Shown: piece after piece, positions 53,195 to 62,326 of the stretch
Position numbering within the stretch: position 1 is the first letter of the stretch
Layout: the number at the start of each line of letters is the position of its first letter
Assembly: GCA_023150275.1 (NCBI GenBank)
Contig: JAKLLG010000003.1
Span: 186,001-250,000 of the forward strand
Direction: 5' to 3'
DNA from: Rhodocyclaceae bacterium
GTDB lineage: Bacteria > Pseudomonadota > Gammaproteobacteria > Burkholderiales > Rhodocyclaceae
Length of the DNA stretch: 64,000 nucleotides
Program-made: the position numbers and the translations under genes
Notes under the pieces: generated by a model
Told to the model about the DNA's origin: nothing
The model's input: only the letters and a program-made list of their open reading frames with translations
Database searches by the model: none

Positions 53195-54505
53195 ATGTTG
53201 CTGCCGCACCGCAATCTGCTGATCCTCGCCGGCCTGTGGCTGGTGTGCGGTATCGCTGCCGTTTGGCTGCCGGCCGCGCTGCCGTTCTGGCAGATCGGCG
53301 GCGGTGCGCTGCTGGCGGCGATGCTCGCCGACGGCTGGCTGGCGCGCACGATCGGCAAGCCGTTGCGCGTGGAACGCCGGACGGCGCAGATATGGCCGGT
53401 CGGTGTCGAGCAGACGATTCGCCTGCGCCTCTCCAGCGGCGGGCGCGCGCTTCGTGGCCAGGTGCACGACCGCTATCCGCCCTTGTTCGCTGCTGCCAGC
53501 CAGCCGCAGCCCTTTCGGCTCGACAGCGGGAAATGGACCGAGATCGCCTATCACCTCACGCCGACCGAACGCGGCGAGCATCGCTTCGGCCTCGTGCAGC
53601 TGCGCATCGTGTCGCCCTTCCGCCTGTGGCTGAGCCAGCACGACGCCGGCGAAGCCGAAGCGGTGCGGGTGTTTCCCAACTTTGCGCGCATTACCCAGTA
53701 CGCGCTCCTCGCAACCGACAACCGCCTGTCGCAGCTCGGCATCCTGCGCCGTCGCCGGCGCGGCGAAGGTTCCGATTTCGAGCAGCTGCGCGAATACCGC
53801 CGCGACGATTCGCTGCGCCAGATGGACTGGAAAGCGACGGCCCGACTGCGCAAACCCATCGTTCGTGAATATCAGGATGAACGCGACCAGCAGATCGTTT
53901 TCCTGCTCGATTGCGGTCAGCGCATGCGCAGTCGCGACGATGCGCTCTCGCATTTCGATCACACGCTCAATGCGATGCTGCTGCTCTCCTACGTTGCCTT
54001 GCGTCAGGGCGACGCCGTGGGCTTTGGCACCTTTGCGCACCCGTCGCCGCGCTTCTTTGCCGCGCGCAAGTCGGTGGGCAGCGTGCAACTGCTGCTGAAT
54101 GCCACCTATGATCTGCAACCGACCGTGCTGACGCCCGACTACCTCGCGGCCAGCGAGCTGCTGTGCCGCCAGGTGCGCAAGCGCTCCCTGGTGGTGCTGC
54201 TCACCAACCTGCGCGACGAAGACGATTCAACGCTGCAGCCGTCGCTGGCGCAGTTGCGGCAGCGCCACCTCGTGCTCGTGGCAAGCCTGCGTGAAAGCGG
54301 GCTCGATGGCATCCTGCAGTCACCGGTGAAGGATTTCGACGATGCCCTGGGGTATGCTGCCGCCATTGAATACCGGCGCGCCCGGCACGTGCAGCTGGCG
54401 CGATTGCGCGCGGAAGGGGTACATGTGCTCGATACCAGCCCGCCGCAGCTGCCGGTGGCGCTGGTGAACCAGTACTGGGCAATGAAACGAAGCGGCACCA
54501 TCTGA
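53195..54505 (+). CDS. DUF58 (vWA-like) protein
   Basis: 436 residues. Two adjacent membrane spans at about 7-45, then a beta-rich middle, the DUF58 signature GEGSDFEQLREYRRDDSLRQ followed by WKATARLRKPIVREYQDE, and a vWA-like domain. The MIDAS position reads LLDCGQRM instead of DxSxS, so divalent-metal binding of the standard kind is doubtful. Such degenerate sites are common in DUF58. Start ATG 53195 is two bases after the MoxR stop. It is the presumed client or target of the MoxR ATPase at the inner membrane. Confidence 0.9.
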   Translation: MLLPHRNLLILAGLWLVCGIAAVWLPAALPFWQIGGGALLAAMLADGWLARTIGKPLRVERRTAQIWPVGVEQTIRLRLSSGGRALRGQVHDRYPPLFAAASQPQPFRLDSGKWTEIAYHLTPTERGEHRFGLVQLRIVSPFRLWLSQHDAGEAEAVRVFPNFARITQYALLATDNRLSQLGILRRRRRGEGSDFEQLREYRRDDSLRQMDWKATARLRKPIVREYQDERDQQIVFLLDCGQRMRSRDDALSHFDHTLNAMLLLSYVALRQGDAVGFGTFAHPSPRFFAARKSVGSVQLLLNATYDLQPTVLTPDYLAASELLCRQVRKRSLVVLLTNLRDEDDSTLQPSLAQLRQRHLVLVASLRESGLDGILQSPVKDFDDALGYAAAIEYRRARHVQLARLRAEGVHVLDTSPPQLPVALVNQYWAMKRSGTI

Positions 54506-54536
54506 CATAACCGGAAACCGTGAAAGGAGAAACGAC

Positions 54537-55355
54537 ATGACTGAGCAAGACCGATCGGAGAGGAACGAGCGGCCGCTACCGGCGGCATGGACGAAGAACC
54601 CGTTTCAGGCGCCAACGGCCAACGTCGAGGATGTCCGCGCCAGTGTTGGCGGGCTGGTCGAGGTGCCGAACAAACTCGGGGCAGGGCAGGGTAGCAGCTG
54701 GTGGAGCGAGGGCTGGAGCCTCTTCCGCGAGGCGCCGGCCCTGTGGGTCGGAATGGCTTTCGTGCTGATCGCGGTCATCGTCGTCATCAGCCTGATCCCG
54801 ATTCTTGGCGCGCTCGCCACCTACCTGATCGCACCGATCTTCAGCGGCGGCTTGATGCTCGGGTGCCGCAAACTGGAGTCCGGCGACGGGTTGGGCTTCG
54901 GCGATCTGTTCGCCGGCTTCCAGCGGAATGTCGGGCAGCTTGCGCTGGTGGGCGTGCTCTATCTTGTCGGAATACTCGTCATCGGCGCCGGCGTCGCGAT
55001 TCTCGGGCTGGGGGCCGGAATCGGTGCGGCATTTCTGGGCGGCGCTCCCCAGGGCGCGCCGTTTGCGACGATCATGCTCGCCGGGCTTCTCGGTGCGGTG
55101 CTGGCGATTCCGCTGGCAATGGCGATCTGGTTTGCGCCGGCGCTGGTCATGCTCAATGATCTCCCCGCAATTTCCGCGATGAAGCTCAGCTTCGCGGGCT
55201 GCTGGCGCAACATGCTGCCTTTCCTCGTCTATGGCCTGATCGGCGTGGTGCTGGCCATCGTTGCCACGCTGCCCTTCGGCCTTGGCTGGCTGGTGCTGCT
55301 GCCGTTGATGGTGACGAGCACCTATGTGGCCTACAAGGAAATCTTCCTTGCCTGA
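54537..55355 (+). CDS. BPSS1780-family membrane protein
   Basis: 272 residues with a cytoplasmic front containing KNPFQAP, then about five spans (for example MAFVLIAVIVVISLIPILGA, ALVGVLYLVGILVIGAGVAI, TIMLAGLLGAVLAIPLAMAI). GGLMLGCRKLESGDGLGFGD and WFAPALVMLNDLPAISAMKL are typical of the BPSS1780 family, widespread in betaproteobacteria, function unknown. AAAGGAG is eight bases before ATG 54537. Part of the seven-gene membrane operon; overlaps the RDD gene by eight bases. Confidence 0.88.
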   Translation: MTEQDRSERNERPLPAAWTKNPFQAPTANVEDVRASVGGLVEVPNKLGAGQGSSWWSEGWSLFREAPALWVGMAFVLIAVIVVISLIPILGALATYLIAPIFSGGLMLGCRKLESGDGLGFGDLFAGFQRNVGQLALVGVLYLVGILVIGAGVAILGLGAGIGAAFLGGAPQGAPFATIMLAGLLGAVLAIPLAMAIWFAPALVMLNDLPAISAMKLSFAGCWRNMLPFLVYGLIGVVLAIVATLPFGLGWLVLLPLMVTSTYVAYKEIFLA

Positions 55356-56088
55356 ACCCGGCACTGTAGCGCGCGCGCAGGCGATCGTCGCACCGCTCGA
55401 CACGGTGCGACGCGTCGCCACGCCGGAAGGATGCGAACTCAACCTGCACGTTGCCGGGCCGACGGTCCGCGCACGTGCCTGGCTGTTCGATTTCGTCATC
55501 CGCGTCGTGCTGTTCATCGCCTGCATGCTGCTGCTGTCGAACATTGGCCGGGTCGGTTCCGGCGTCGCGCTGCTGCTCGCGTTCGTCCTTGAATGGCTGT
55601 ATCCGGTGCTGTTCGAAGTCTACGGACGCGGCGCAACGCCCGGCAAGAAGCTATCCAATCTGGTGGTGCTGCACGACGACGGCACGCCGGTGGGCTGGAA
55701 ATCCTCGTTCGCGCGCAACACGCTGCGCTTTGTCGACTTCATGCCCTTCGGCTATGCATGCGGCCTGCTGACGATGTGGTTGAGCGCGGACAGCAAGCGC
55801 CTCGGCGATCTGCTCGCCGGCACGGTTGTCGTCTACCGCGACGAGAACCGGGCTCCGACCATCGATGATGATTTCTTCGATGCCGAGCCGGCACCATTTC
55901 CGCTGACGCTGGCCGAGCAGCGGGCGCTGCTCGAATACCGGCAGCGTGCCGCAATGCTGACCGAAGCACGCGCCGACGAACTTGCCGAGCTGGCGCTGCC
56001 ACTCACCGATAACCTGCGACCGCAGGCGGCGCGCTTGAAACTCCTGCGCATTGGCAATGCCCTGCTGGGGCGCAGACGGCAGGCGTAA
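55348..56088 (+). CDS. RDD-family membrane protein
   Basis: 246 residues. R-A-W-L-F-D begins the first span (RARAWLFDFVIRVVLFIACM), and YGRGATPGKKLSNLVVLHDD then SADSKRLGDLLAGTVVVYRD are the RDD signatures. The C-terminal 70 residues are a charged, helical cytoplasmic tail. Start TTG 55348 has AAGGAA seven bases before it; the frame is open 8 codons further upstream within the previous gene. Last gene of the SpoIIM-to-RDD operon. RDD proteins have been proposed as small-molecule or Na+ transporters, but this is not established for this group. Confidence 0.87.
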   Translation: MPEPGTVARAQAIVAPLDTVRRVATPEGCELNLHVAGPTVRARAWLFDFVIRVVLFIACMLLLSNIGRVGSGVALLLAFVLEWLYPVLFEVYGRGATPGKKLSNLVVLHDDGTPVGWKSSFARNTLRFVDFMPFGYACGLLTMWLSADSKRLGDLLAGTVVVYRDENRAPTIDDDFFDAEPAPFPLTLAEQRALLEYRQRAAMLTEARADELAELALPLTDNLRPQAARLKLLRIGNALLGRRRQA

Positions 56089-56172
56089 TCAACTGGCCGA
56101 TGCTGGCATGGCGCTCGTATCGAGCGCCTTGGCCATGCGCAATGTGCTGCCGCCAACCCCGTGCAGGTCAGA

Positions 56173-56580
56173 TCAGCGCGCGACCTTGAGCAGTTCCACC
56201 TCGAAGGTCAGCGTCGCATTCGGCGGTACCGCCGAACCGGCGCCGCGCGAACCGTAGGCGATCTCCGGCGGGCAGGTGAGCTTCGCCTTGCCGCCTTCCT
56301 TCATCTTCGATACGCCTTCTGTCCAGCATGGAATCACGCGGTTGAGCGGGAACGCCGCCGGCTGGCCGCGCTTGTATGAGCTGTCGAATTCGGTGCCGTC
56401 GGCGAGCGTGCCTCGGTAGTGCACCTGCACGGTGGCCGTGGGCGCCGCCTGTGTTCCGGTGCCGTCTTTCAGCGATTCGTAGATGAGGCCGGACGGCGTT
56501 TTCTCCGGAGTGCCGGCGTAGGCGCTCAGGCTGGCCAGCGCAAGCAGCCCGGCCAGGGCGATTTTCTTCGATTGCAGCAT
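56173..56580 (-). CDS. FKBP-type peptidyl-prolyl isomerase, secreted
   Basis: 135 residues: signal peptide at about 1-22 (IALAGLLALASLSAYAG), then one FKBP domain. VQVHYRGTLADGTEFDSSY, GQPAAFPLNRVIPCWTEGV and GKAKLTCPPEIAYGSRGAG carry the active-site residues. It speeds proline isomerisation in periplasmic folding. ATG 56580 is preferred over the longer frame because the signal peptide begins there. Convergent with the RDD gene. Confidence 0.93.
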   Translation of the reverse strand: MLQSKKIALAGLLALASLSAYAGTPEKTPSGLIYESLKDGTGTQAAPTATVQVHYRGTLADGTEFDSSYKRGQPAAFPLNRVIPCWTEGVSKMKEGGKAKLTCPPEIAYGSRGAGSAVPPNATLTFEVELLKVAR

Positions 56581-56719
56581 CGATGGCTCCGTTGTGTTTG
56601 AAGCGTTGATTGAGTTCCGGACGCTACCGGGAAGTTCGGGCCGAGGCAAGTTTCGCGGGCGGGGCGTGAAAGGCTGTTGAAGCTGCCCTCATGGCCCCTG
56701 TCTCGACGATAATGGAGCG

Positions 56720-56953
56720 ATGACTGATACGCAGAAAAACAATCCCCTGCACGGGGTGACGCTGGAAAAGCTGTTGAACGAGCTGGTCGATTTCTATGGC
56801 TGGCAGGGCTTGGGCGACCGGATCGACATCCGCTGCTTTAACCACGATCCGAGCATCGCATCGAGCCTGAAATTTCTCCGCCGGACGCCGTGGGCAAGAG
56901 AGCGCGTGGAGATGCTCTATCTCGATATGTTGCGGGTGGCGGGGCGCATCTGA
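56720..56953 (+). CDS. VF530-family (DUF2132) DNA-binding-like protein
   Basis: 77 residues, all helical: [40 protein letters not shown] and [17 protein letters not shown] are the VF530/DUF2132 signatures. The family is a small globular domain described as DNA-binding; its role is unknown. ATG 56720 lies 139 bases from the divergent FKBP gene. It marks the left edge of the AT-richer stretch. Confidence 0.92.
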   Translation: MTDTQKNNPLHGVTLEKLLNELVDFYGWQGLGDRIDIRCFNHDPSIASSLKFLRRTPWARERVEMLYLDMLRVAGRI

Positions 56954-57176
56954 TATGGGGTCTGCCTCTGTTGATAGCCGATGTAGATTTGCTGCATTAG
57001 TCTATGCGTTTGTAATTTTTGGAATGTAGAATAGGTATCACACCTTAAGTGTCGGCTGCGACTCAGAAGCGGTCGGCGATCACTTTGCGGCAGAGCGAAT
57101 ATTTGGCGGCACCACGGGTATGCTATCGGGATTTCTGGCCCGGTCTTTAGTGAATATATGAGCCGGTTTCAAACCT

Positions 57177-58646
57177 ATGCGCACCTTTAGCCCCCTTCTT
57201 CTTCTCTTCGTAGCCACCGACGCATTTGCTCCTCCGATTGACCCAGGAGGTGTTGTTGGGCTCATCATTGGCGCAATAGCGGTATTTTGGCTTCTGGTGA
57301 TTTTAGGCTCATTGGCGATACCGTTTATCGTCGCCAAAGGTCGGTGGCGACTAGTGCTACTGCTCCCGATTGCCGGCTTTTGGGGATACCAGTATCGCGA
57401 ACAGTTCCAGAAGCCCGCAGCCATGGAAACATGGCGCCTCGCCGGCCTCGAACAATGCAGATCGGAAAAAAATGCATTGCCGAACTTGATTTCGGCAGAC
57501 GGGTTTCTCGATGAGGGTGTAGGAATATCCGATGAAGTAATTTTGGAGCTGTTTTCCAAACGCCATCTCGATTTTGTTGAAATCTATTTCCCAAATACGA
57601 GAATTTTCTTAAGAAACCAAATCGAACTTGACGCTGCAAAGGCTCTTGATAAGCCCTACGTCCATCTCACACTAGGCAAGAAAGGTGATCCTAACTGTGT
57701 TCGGCTTCTCGGTTCACCAAAGGGAAAAGAGCGGCGCGTTCCATTTCTGCCGGACACATGTCTGGCTGCAAGATACCTGGAAGAACCAAAGGCGCGATAC
57801 GTGGTTCGTTTGGAGCATGCAGCGGATCCAGAATCAAAAAAATTCGGCCGTTGGGCAATTATTGACCGCTCAACTTCTACCGAAATTTCTTCTGTAACCA
57901 CCACGGAAACTCGAAGCACAATCAATGTGATCGGCCGATTGTATAAGCCAGAGGATGTTCGCGAGCTAGCTGATTGTCGTCCCCCACAAGCCGTACTTGT
58001 GAATCGGTTTATAGGGACGAAACTGAAAACTGAAATGCTGACCGACGAGCAATGGGTTCGCGTTGAGTCATCCAAAGCAAATGTTGATGTTTCAATAATC
58101 GATACGCCGGCCAATCGACTTCCTTTGATTTTTTCGGAAGCAGAACATGCGTTCTATGACCAAAAGGAAAAAACACTTCTATTCAATCCGGATATCTACG
58201 ACGATGGCTGGGAAGCGGCCATGGAAAACGCCCTTCAACAAAACGTGGCGAGTTACGGATCGAAACTCCTGCTAATGCCAGAGCGAAAATTAATTTCATT
58301 GGAACTAGAGGGGGGTGGCAGGAGATATCCTTGGAAGGTATTTGCAGTTAAGGGCGGTTTCTTTGTAGTGCGCACCTCCCCATCTTGGCACGAGGCGGGA
58401 AAGAATTTCATTGCTCGTTTTGATCGATCAGGTGATTTTTTGTGGGCTGCTTACGTTGAGAAGCCCCAATCATTTGACTCCAAATGTAGATCTTTTGAGC
58501 CACGATCAATCTATGCCACCACCGAGCACTTGGTGTTCGCAAATGTATGCAAGGATTTATCCTCCGAAGAGAAGAGCAGTACTGGCAAGGTGTCGATGGG
58601 TGAGAAATGGAAGATTCCTTTGCAGTCGTTACCCGGTCAGCTTTAG
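57177..58646 (+). CDS. Orphan membrane protein in AT-rich insert
   Basis: 489-residue protein not recognised. The N-terminus has a signal-like stretch (MRTFSPLLLLFVATDAFAPP), spans at about 26-55 (GVVGLIIGAIAVFWLLVILG) and 57-74, and then a soluble region of about 410 residues with mixed sheet pattern (for example KVFAVKGGFFVVRTSPSW and NFIARFDRSGDFLWAAY, reminiscent of a beta-propeller blade). Codons use many A/T third positions, unlike every other gene here, suggesting recent transfer. No toxin motif or immunity partner was found. Upstream 223 bases are AT-rich and hold no clear gene. Confidence 0.7.
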   Translation: MRTFSPLLLLFVATDAFAPPIDPGGVVGLIIGAIAVFWLLVILGSLAIPFIVAKGRWRLVLLLPIAGFWGYQYREQFQKPAAMETWRLAGLEQCRSEKNALPNLISADGFLDEGVGISDEVILELFSKRHLDFVEIYFPNTRIFLRNQIELDAAKALDKPYVHLTLGKKGDPNCVRLLGSPKGKERRVPFLPDTCLAARYLEEPKARYVVRLEHAADPESKKFGRWAIIDRSTSTEISSVTTTETRSTINVIGRLYKPEDVRELADCRPPQAVLVNRFIGTKLKTEMLTDEQWVRVESSKANVDVSIIDTPANRLPLIFSEAEHAFYDQKEKTLLFNPDIYDDGWEAAMENALQQNVASYGSKLLLMPERKLISLELEGGGRRYPWKVFAVKGGFFVVRTSPSWHEAGKNFIARFDRSGDFLWAAYVEKPQSFDSKCRSFEPRSIYATTEHLVFANVCKDLSSEEKSSTGKVSMGEKWKIPLQSLPGQL

Positions 58647-58813
58647 TCCCTGTCGCCCGATCGACCAAGATAGGCCAGCGAGAGGTTCGTAAAGGCAGGT
58701 GTGCTCATAACGGTGATTTTTCCTGGCTGAAGGGCGCTTCAGCATGCGATTGACCAGTCGATTGTGCGTCGCGCACAGTCCAGCTTATTTGATCCGCATA
58801 CGCCGGATGTGAA

Positions 58814-58840
58814 AAGGGCGACGGAATTACCGTCGCCCTT
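58814..58840 (-). terminator. Intrinsic terminator of the lpdA operon
   Basis: Perfect 11-bp stem AAGGGCGACGG / CCGTCGCCCTT with a 5-base loop (AATTA), 24 bases after the lpdA stop. On the minus strand the stem is followed by TTTT-rich sequence, as expected for a Rho-independent terminator. It closes the pyruvate dehydrogenase operon. Confidence 0.85.
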
Positions 58841-58863
58841 CCTCTTGCTGGCCGCGCTACTGA

Positions 58864-60654
58864 TTACTTCTTCCGCGCCGGCGGCACGTCCGTACAACTG
58901 CCGTGTGCCACTTCGGCGGCCATGCCCACCGTTTCGCCCAGCGTCGGGTGCGGGTGGATGGTCTTGCCGATGTCGACGGCGTCGCAGCCCATCTCGATGG
59001 CCAGGCAGACTTCGCCGATCATGTCGCCGGCCGAGGGGCCGACGATGGCGCCGCCGATGACGCGGTGCGTTTCGGCGTCGAAGATCAGCTTGGTGAAGCC
59101 GTAGTCGGCGCCGTTGGCAATCGCGCGGCCTGAGGCTGCCCACGGGAACTTGGCGGTCTCGACCTTGCGGCCTTCCTTCTTCGCCTGCTCCTCGGTGTAG
59201 CCGACCCACGCCACCTCGGGGTGGGTGTAGGCCACGCCAGGAATCACGGTGGCGTCGAAGGCGGCCTTGTGGCCGGCGGCGACTTCGGCCGCGACGTGCG
59301 CTTCATGCACCGCCTTGTGCGCCAGCATCGGCTGGCCGACGATGTCGCCGATGGCGAAGATGTGCGGCACGTTGGTGCGCATCTGCGCATCGACGTTGAT
59401 GAAGCCGCGATCGGTGACGATGACGCCAGCCTTCTCGGCGCCGATCTTCTTGCCGTTCGGCGCGCGGCCGGCGGACTGCAGGATCATGTCGTAACGCACG
59501 GCCTCGGCCGCCGGGGCGCCTTCGCCCTCGAACTTGACCCACAGGCCATCTTCCTTGGCGTCGACGGCAACCGTCTTGGTCTTCAGCATGATGCGCTCGA
59601 AGCGGTGGGCGTTCTGCTTCTCCCACACCTTCACGGCATCGCGGTCCGGGCCCTGCATCAGGCCGTCCATCATCTCGACGACGTCGACCTTGGCGCCCAG
59701 CGTCGAATAGACGGTGGCCATTTCCAGACCGATGATGCCGCCGCCGATGACCAGCATTTTCTTCGGCACGAAGCGCAGTTCCAGCGCGCCGGTCGAATCG
59801 ACGATGCGCGGGTCGCGCGGAATGAATGGCAGATGCACCGCGGCCGAGCCGGCGGCGATGATGCAGTTCTTGAACCTGATCGTCTTCTTGCCGCCGGTCT
59901 TGTCCTGCGCCTTGCCGTCGGTCAGTTCGACCTCGATGTGATGCGGGTCGAGGAAGCTGCCATAGCCGCGCACGATCTCGACCTTGCGGCCCTTGGCCAT
60001 GCCGGCGAGACCGCCGGTGAGCTTGCCGACGACCTTTTCCTTGTGCGTGCGCAGCGCATCGACATCGACGCTGGGCTTCGCGAAGCTGATGCCGGCGGCC
60101 GACATGTGCTCGGCCTCATCCATCACGGCGGCGACATGCAGCAGCGCCTTCGACGGGATGCAGCCGACGTTCAGGCAGACACCGCCGAGCGTTGCGTAAC
60201 GCTCGACGATGACGGTCTTGAGGCCGAGGTCGGCGGCGCGGAAGGCGGCCGAGTAGCCGCCGGGACCGGCGCCGAGCACGAGCATGTCGCAATCGATGTC
60301 GGCACCGCCGGCGTGGCTGGCGGCAGCGGGTGCGGCCACCGGTGCCGCAGGAGCAGCCGCCGGGGCGGCAGCAGGTGCCGCGGCCGGGGCGCTGGCAGCG
60401 GCTGTGCCGCCGGCCGACGCCTCGACCTTGATCAGCGCGACGCCTTCCTTGACCTTGTCGCCCAGCTTGACCAGCACTTCCTTGACGACGCCGGCAACGT
60501 CGCTCGGCACATCCATGGTCGCCTTGTCCGACTCCAGCGTGACGATCGCGTCGTCCACCTTGATCGTGTCGCCGACCTTCACGAACAGGTCGATGACCGG
60601 GACATCGGCGAAGTCGCCGATGTCGGGAACCTTCACTTCAACGAGTTGGCTCAT
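58864..60654 (-). CDS. lpdA: Dihydrolipoyl dehydrogenase with N-terminal lipoyl domain (E3)
   Basis: 596 residues. An N-terminal lipoyl domain (about 4-78, ESDKATMD with lipoyl Lys44) is followed by an Ala/Pro linker (about 80-115) and the flavoprotein: GAGPGGYSAAFRAADLG (FAD), the redox disulfide GGVCLNVGCIPSK, the NAD loop VIGGGIIGLEMATVYSTLGA and C-terminal HPHPTLGE (catalytic His). It reoxidises dihydrolipoamide in pyruvate dehydrogenase. The extra lipoyl domain is a known feature of betaproteobacterial PDH E3. It lies 10 bases after aceF and ends at the terminator. Confidence 0.96.
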   Translation of the reverse strand: MSQLVEVKVPDIGDFADVPVIDLFVKVGDTIKVDDAIVTLESDKATMDVPSDVAGVVKEVLVKLGDKVKEGVALIKVEASAGGTAAASAPAAAPAAAPAAAPAAPVAAPAAASHAGGADIDCDMLVLGAGPGGYSAAFRAADLGLKTVIVERYATLGGVCLNVGCIPSKALLHVAAVMDEAEHMSAAGISFAKPSVDVDALRTHKEKVVGKLTGGLAGMAKGRKVEIVRGYGSFLDPHHIEVELTDGKAQDKTGGKKTIRFKNCIIAAGSAAVHLPFIPRDPRIVDSTGALELRFVPKKMLVIGGGIIGLEMATVYSTLGAKVDVVEMMDGLMQGPDRDAVKVWEKQNAHRFERIMLKTKTVAVDAKEDGLWVKFEGEGAPAAEAVRYDMILQSAGRAPNGKKIGAEKAGVIVTDRGFINVDAQMRTNVPHIFAIGDIVGQPMLAHKAVHEAHVAAEVAAGHKAAFDATVIPGVAYTHPEVAWVGYTEEQAKKEGRKVETAKFPWAASGRAIANGADYGFTKLIFDAETHRVIGGAIVGPSAGDMIGEVCLAIEMGCDAVDIGKTIHPHPTLGETVGMAAEVAHGSCTDVPPARKK

Positions 60655-60664
60655 CTCGGGCTCC

Positions 60665-62314
60665 TCAGACGATCATGCGGCGCATGTCGGCGAGCAGCTG
60701 CGCGACATAGACATTGAAGCGGGTCGCCAGCGCGCCGTCGATGACGCGGTGGTCGGCGGTCAGCGAGAGCGGCAGGATCAGGCGCGGCACGAATTGCTTG
60801 CCGTCCCACACCGGCTTCATCGCCGACTTGTTGACGCCGAGGATCGCAACTTCCGGTGCATTGACGATCGGCGCGAAGTAGGTGCCGCCGATGCCGCCGA
60901 GCGAACTGATGGTGAAGCACGCGCCCTGCATGTCGGCCGGCTTGAGCTTGCCGTCGCGCGCCTGCTTGGCGAGTTCGCCGGATTCCTGCGCGATCTGCAG
61001 CACCGACTTCTGGTCGGCGTTCTTGACCACCGGCACGACCAGGCCGTTCGGCGTGTCGGCGGCGAAGCCGATGTTGAAGTACTTCTTCAGCACCAGGTTG
61101 TCGCCGTCGATCGAGCTGTTGAACTCGGGATACTTCTGCATCGCCTTGACGCAGGCCTTGATCAGGAAGGCGAGCATGGTCAGCTTGGCGCCGGACTTCT
61201 CGTTCTCCTTGTTCAGCTGCACGCGGAAGGCTTCGAGGTCGGTGATGTCGGCGTCCTCGTGATAGGTGACGGCCGGGATCATCACCCAGTTGCGCGACAG
61301 GTTCTGGCCGGAGATCTTCTTGATGCGCGACAGCGGCTGCGTCTCGATCGGGCCGAACTTGGCGAAGTCGACCTTCGGCCACGGCAGCAGGTCGAATCCA
61401 CCCAAACCCGCGCCGCCGAGGCTGGCGCCGCCCGCAGCGGCCGGCGGCGCGGTGAGTACGCCCTTGACGAAGGCGGTGACGTCTTCCTTGAGGATGCGAC
61501 CTTTCGGGCCGGTGGCCTTGACCTTGGCGAGGTCGGCACCGAGCTCGCGGGCATAGGCACGCACCGAGGGGCTGGCGTGCGCCTTGCTGCCAAGCGGCAG
61601 GGCGGGGGCCACTGCGGCGGGTGCAGCGGCAGGCGCCGCAGGCGCAGCTGCGGCTGGAGCCGGGGCTGCAGCCGGTGCGGGAGCGGGCGCAGCAGCGGCA
61701 GGGGCCGCAGCAACGGCAGCGCCACCGCTGGCTTCGACGATGACGACGACCGCGCCTTCGCTGACCTTGTCGCCCAGCTTGACCTTCACTTCCTTGACGA
61801 CGCCGGCGACGGACGAGGGCACGTCCATCGTCGCCTTGTCGGATTCGAGCGTGACCAGCGCGTCGTCGACCTTGATGGTGTCGCCGACTTTCACGAACAC
61901 GTCGATGACCGGCACGTCGCTGAAGTCGCCGATGTCCGGCACCTTCACTTCGACCGGACCGGCGGCGGCAGGGGCTGCTGCCGGTGCCGGTGCGGGAGCC
62001 GGGGCAGCAGCCGGTGCCGGTGCGGGAGCCGCAGCGGCGGGCGCCGGCGCGGCCGGAGCGCTGGCAACTGCGGCGCCGGTTTCCACCAGCACGACCACCG
62101 TGCCTTCGGAGATCTTGTCGCCGAGCTTGACCTTCACTTCCTTGACGACGCCGGCGACCGAAGACGGCACATCCATCGTCGCCTTGTCCGATTCGAGCGT
62201 GACCAGCGCGTCATCGACCTTGATGGTGTCGCCGACCTTCACGAACACGTCGATGACCGGCACGTCCGAGAAATCGCCGATGTCCGGAACCTTCACTTCC
62301 ACGATATTGCTCAT
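60665..62314 (-). CDS. aceF: Dihydrolipoamide acetyltransferase (E2), two lipoyl domains
   Basis: 549 residues. Lipoyl domains at about 4-78 and 120-194 (lipoyl Lys44 and Lys160), separated and followed by Ala/Pro linkers. The E3/E1-binding domain is at about 247-288 (ASPSVRAYARELGADLAKVK) and the catalytic acetyltransferase domain at about 320-549, with HRVIDGA near the C-terminus. The two lipoyl domains are nearly identical: only three residue changes in about 72, a sign of recent duplication or gene conversion. Core of the pyruvate dehydrogenase complex. Confidence 0.96.
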   Translation of the reverse strand: MSNIVEVKVPDIGDFSDVPVIDVFVKVGDTIKVDDALVTLESDKATMDVPSSVAGVVKEVKVKLGDKISEGTVVVLVETGAAVASAPAAPAPAAAAPAPAPAAAPAPAPAPAAAPAAAGPVEVKVPDIGDFSDVPVIDVFVKVGDTIKVDDALVTLESDKATMDVPSSVAGVVKEVKVKLGDKVSEGAVVVIVEASGGAAVAAAPAAAAPAPAPAAAPAPAAAAPAAPAAAPAAVAPALPLGSKAHASPSVRAYARELGADLAKVKATGPKGRILKEDVTAFVKGVLTAPPAAAGGASLGGAGLGGFDLLPWPKVDFAKFGPIETQPLSRIKKISGQNLSRNWVMIPAVTYHEDADITDLEAFRVQLNKENEKSGAKLTMLAFLIKACVKAMQKYPEFNSSIDGDNLVLKKYFNIGFAADTPNGLVVPVVKNADQKSVLQIAQESGELAKQARDGKLKPADMQGACFTISSLGGIGGTYFAPIVNAPEVAILGVNKSAMKPVWDGKQFVPRLILPLSLTADHRVIDGALATRFNVYVAQLLADMRRMIV

Positions 62315-62326
62315 GCTGGTTCCTCC

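Noticed and set aside
59221-60717. 498-codon open frame antisense to lpdA
   Set aside because: Antisense to an intact E3; composition is that of a complementary frame.
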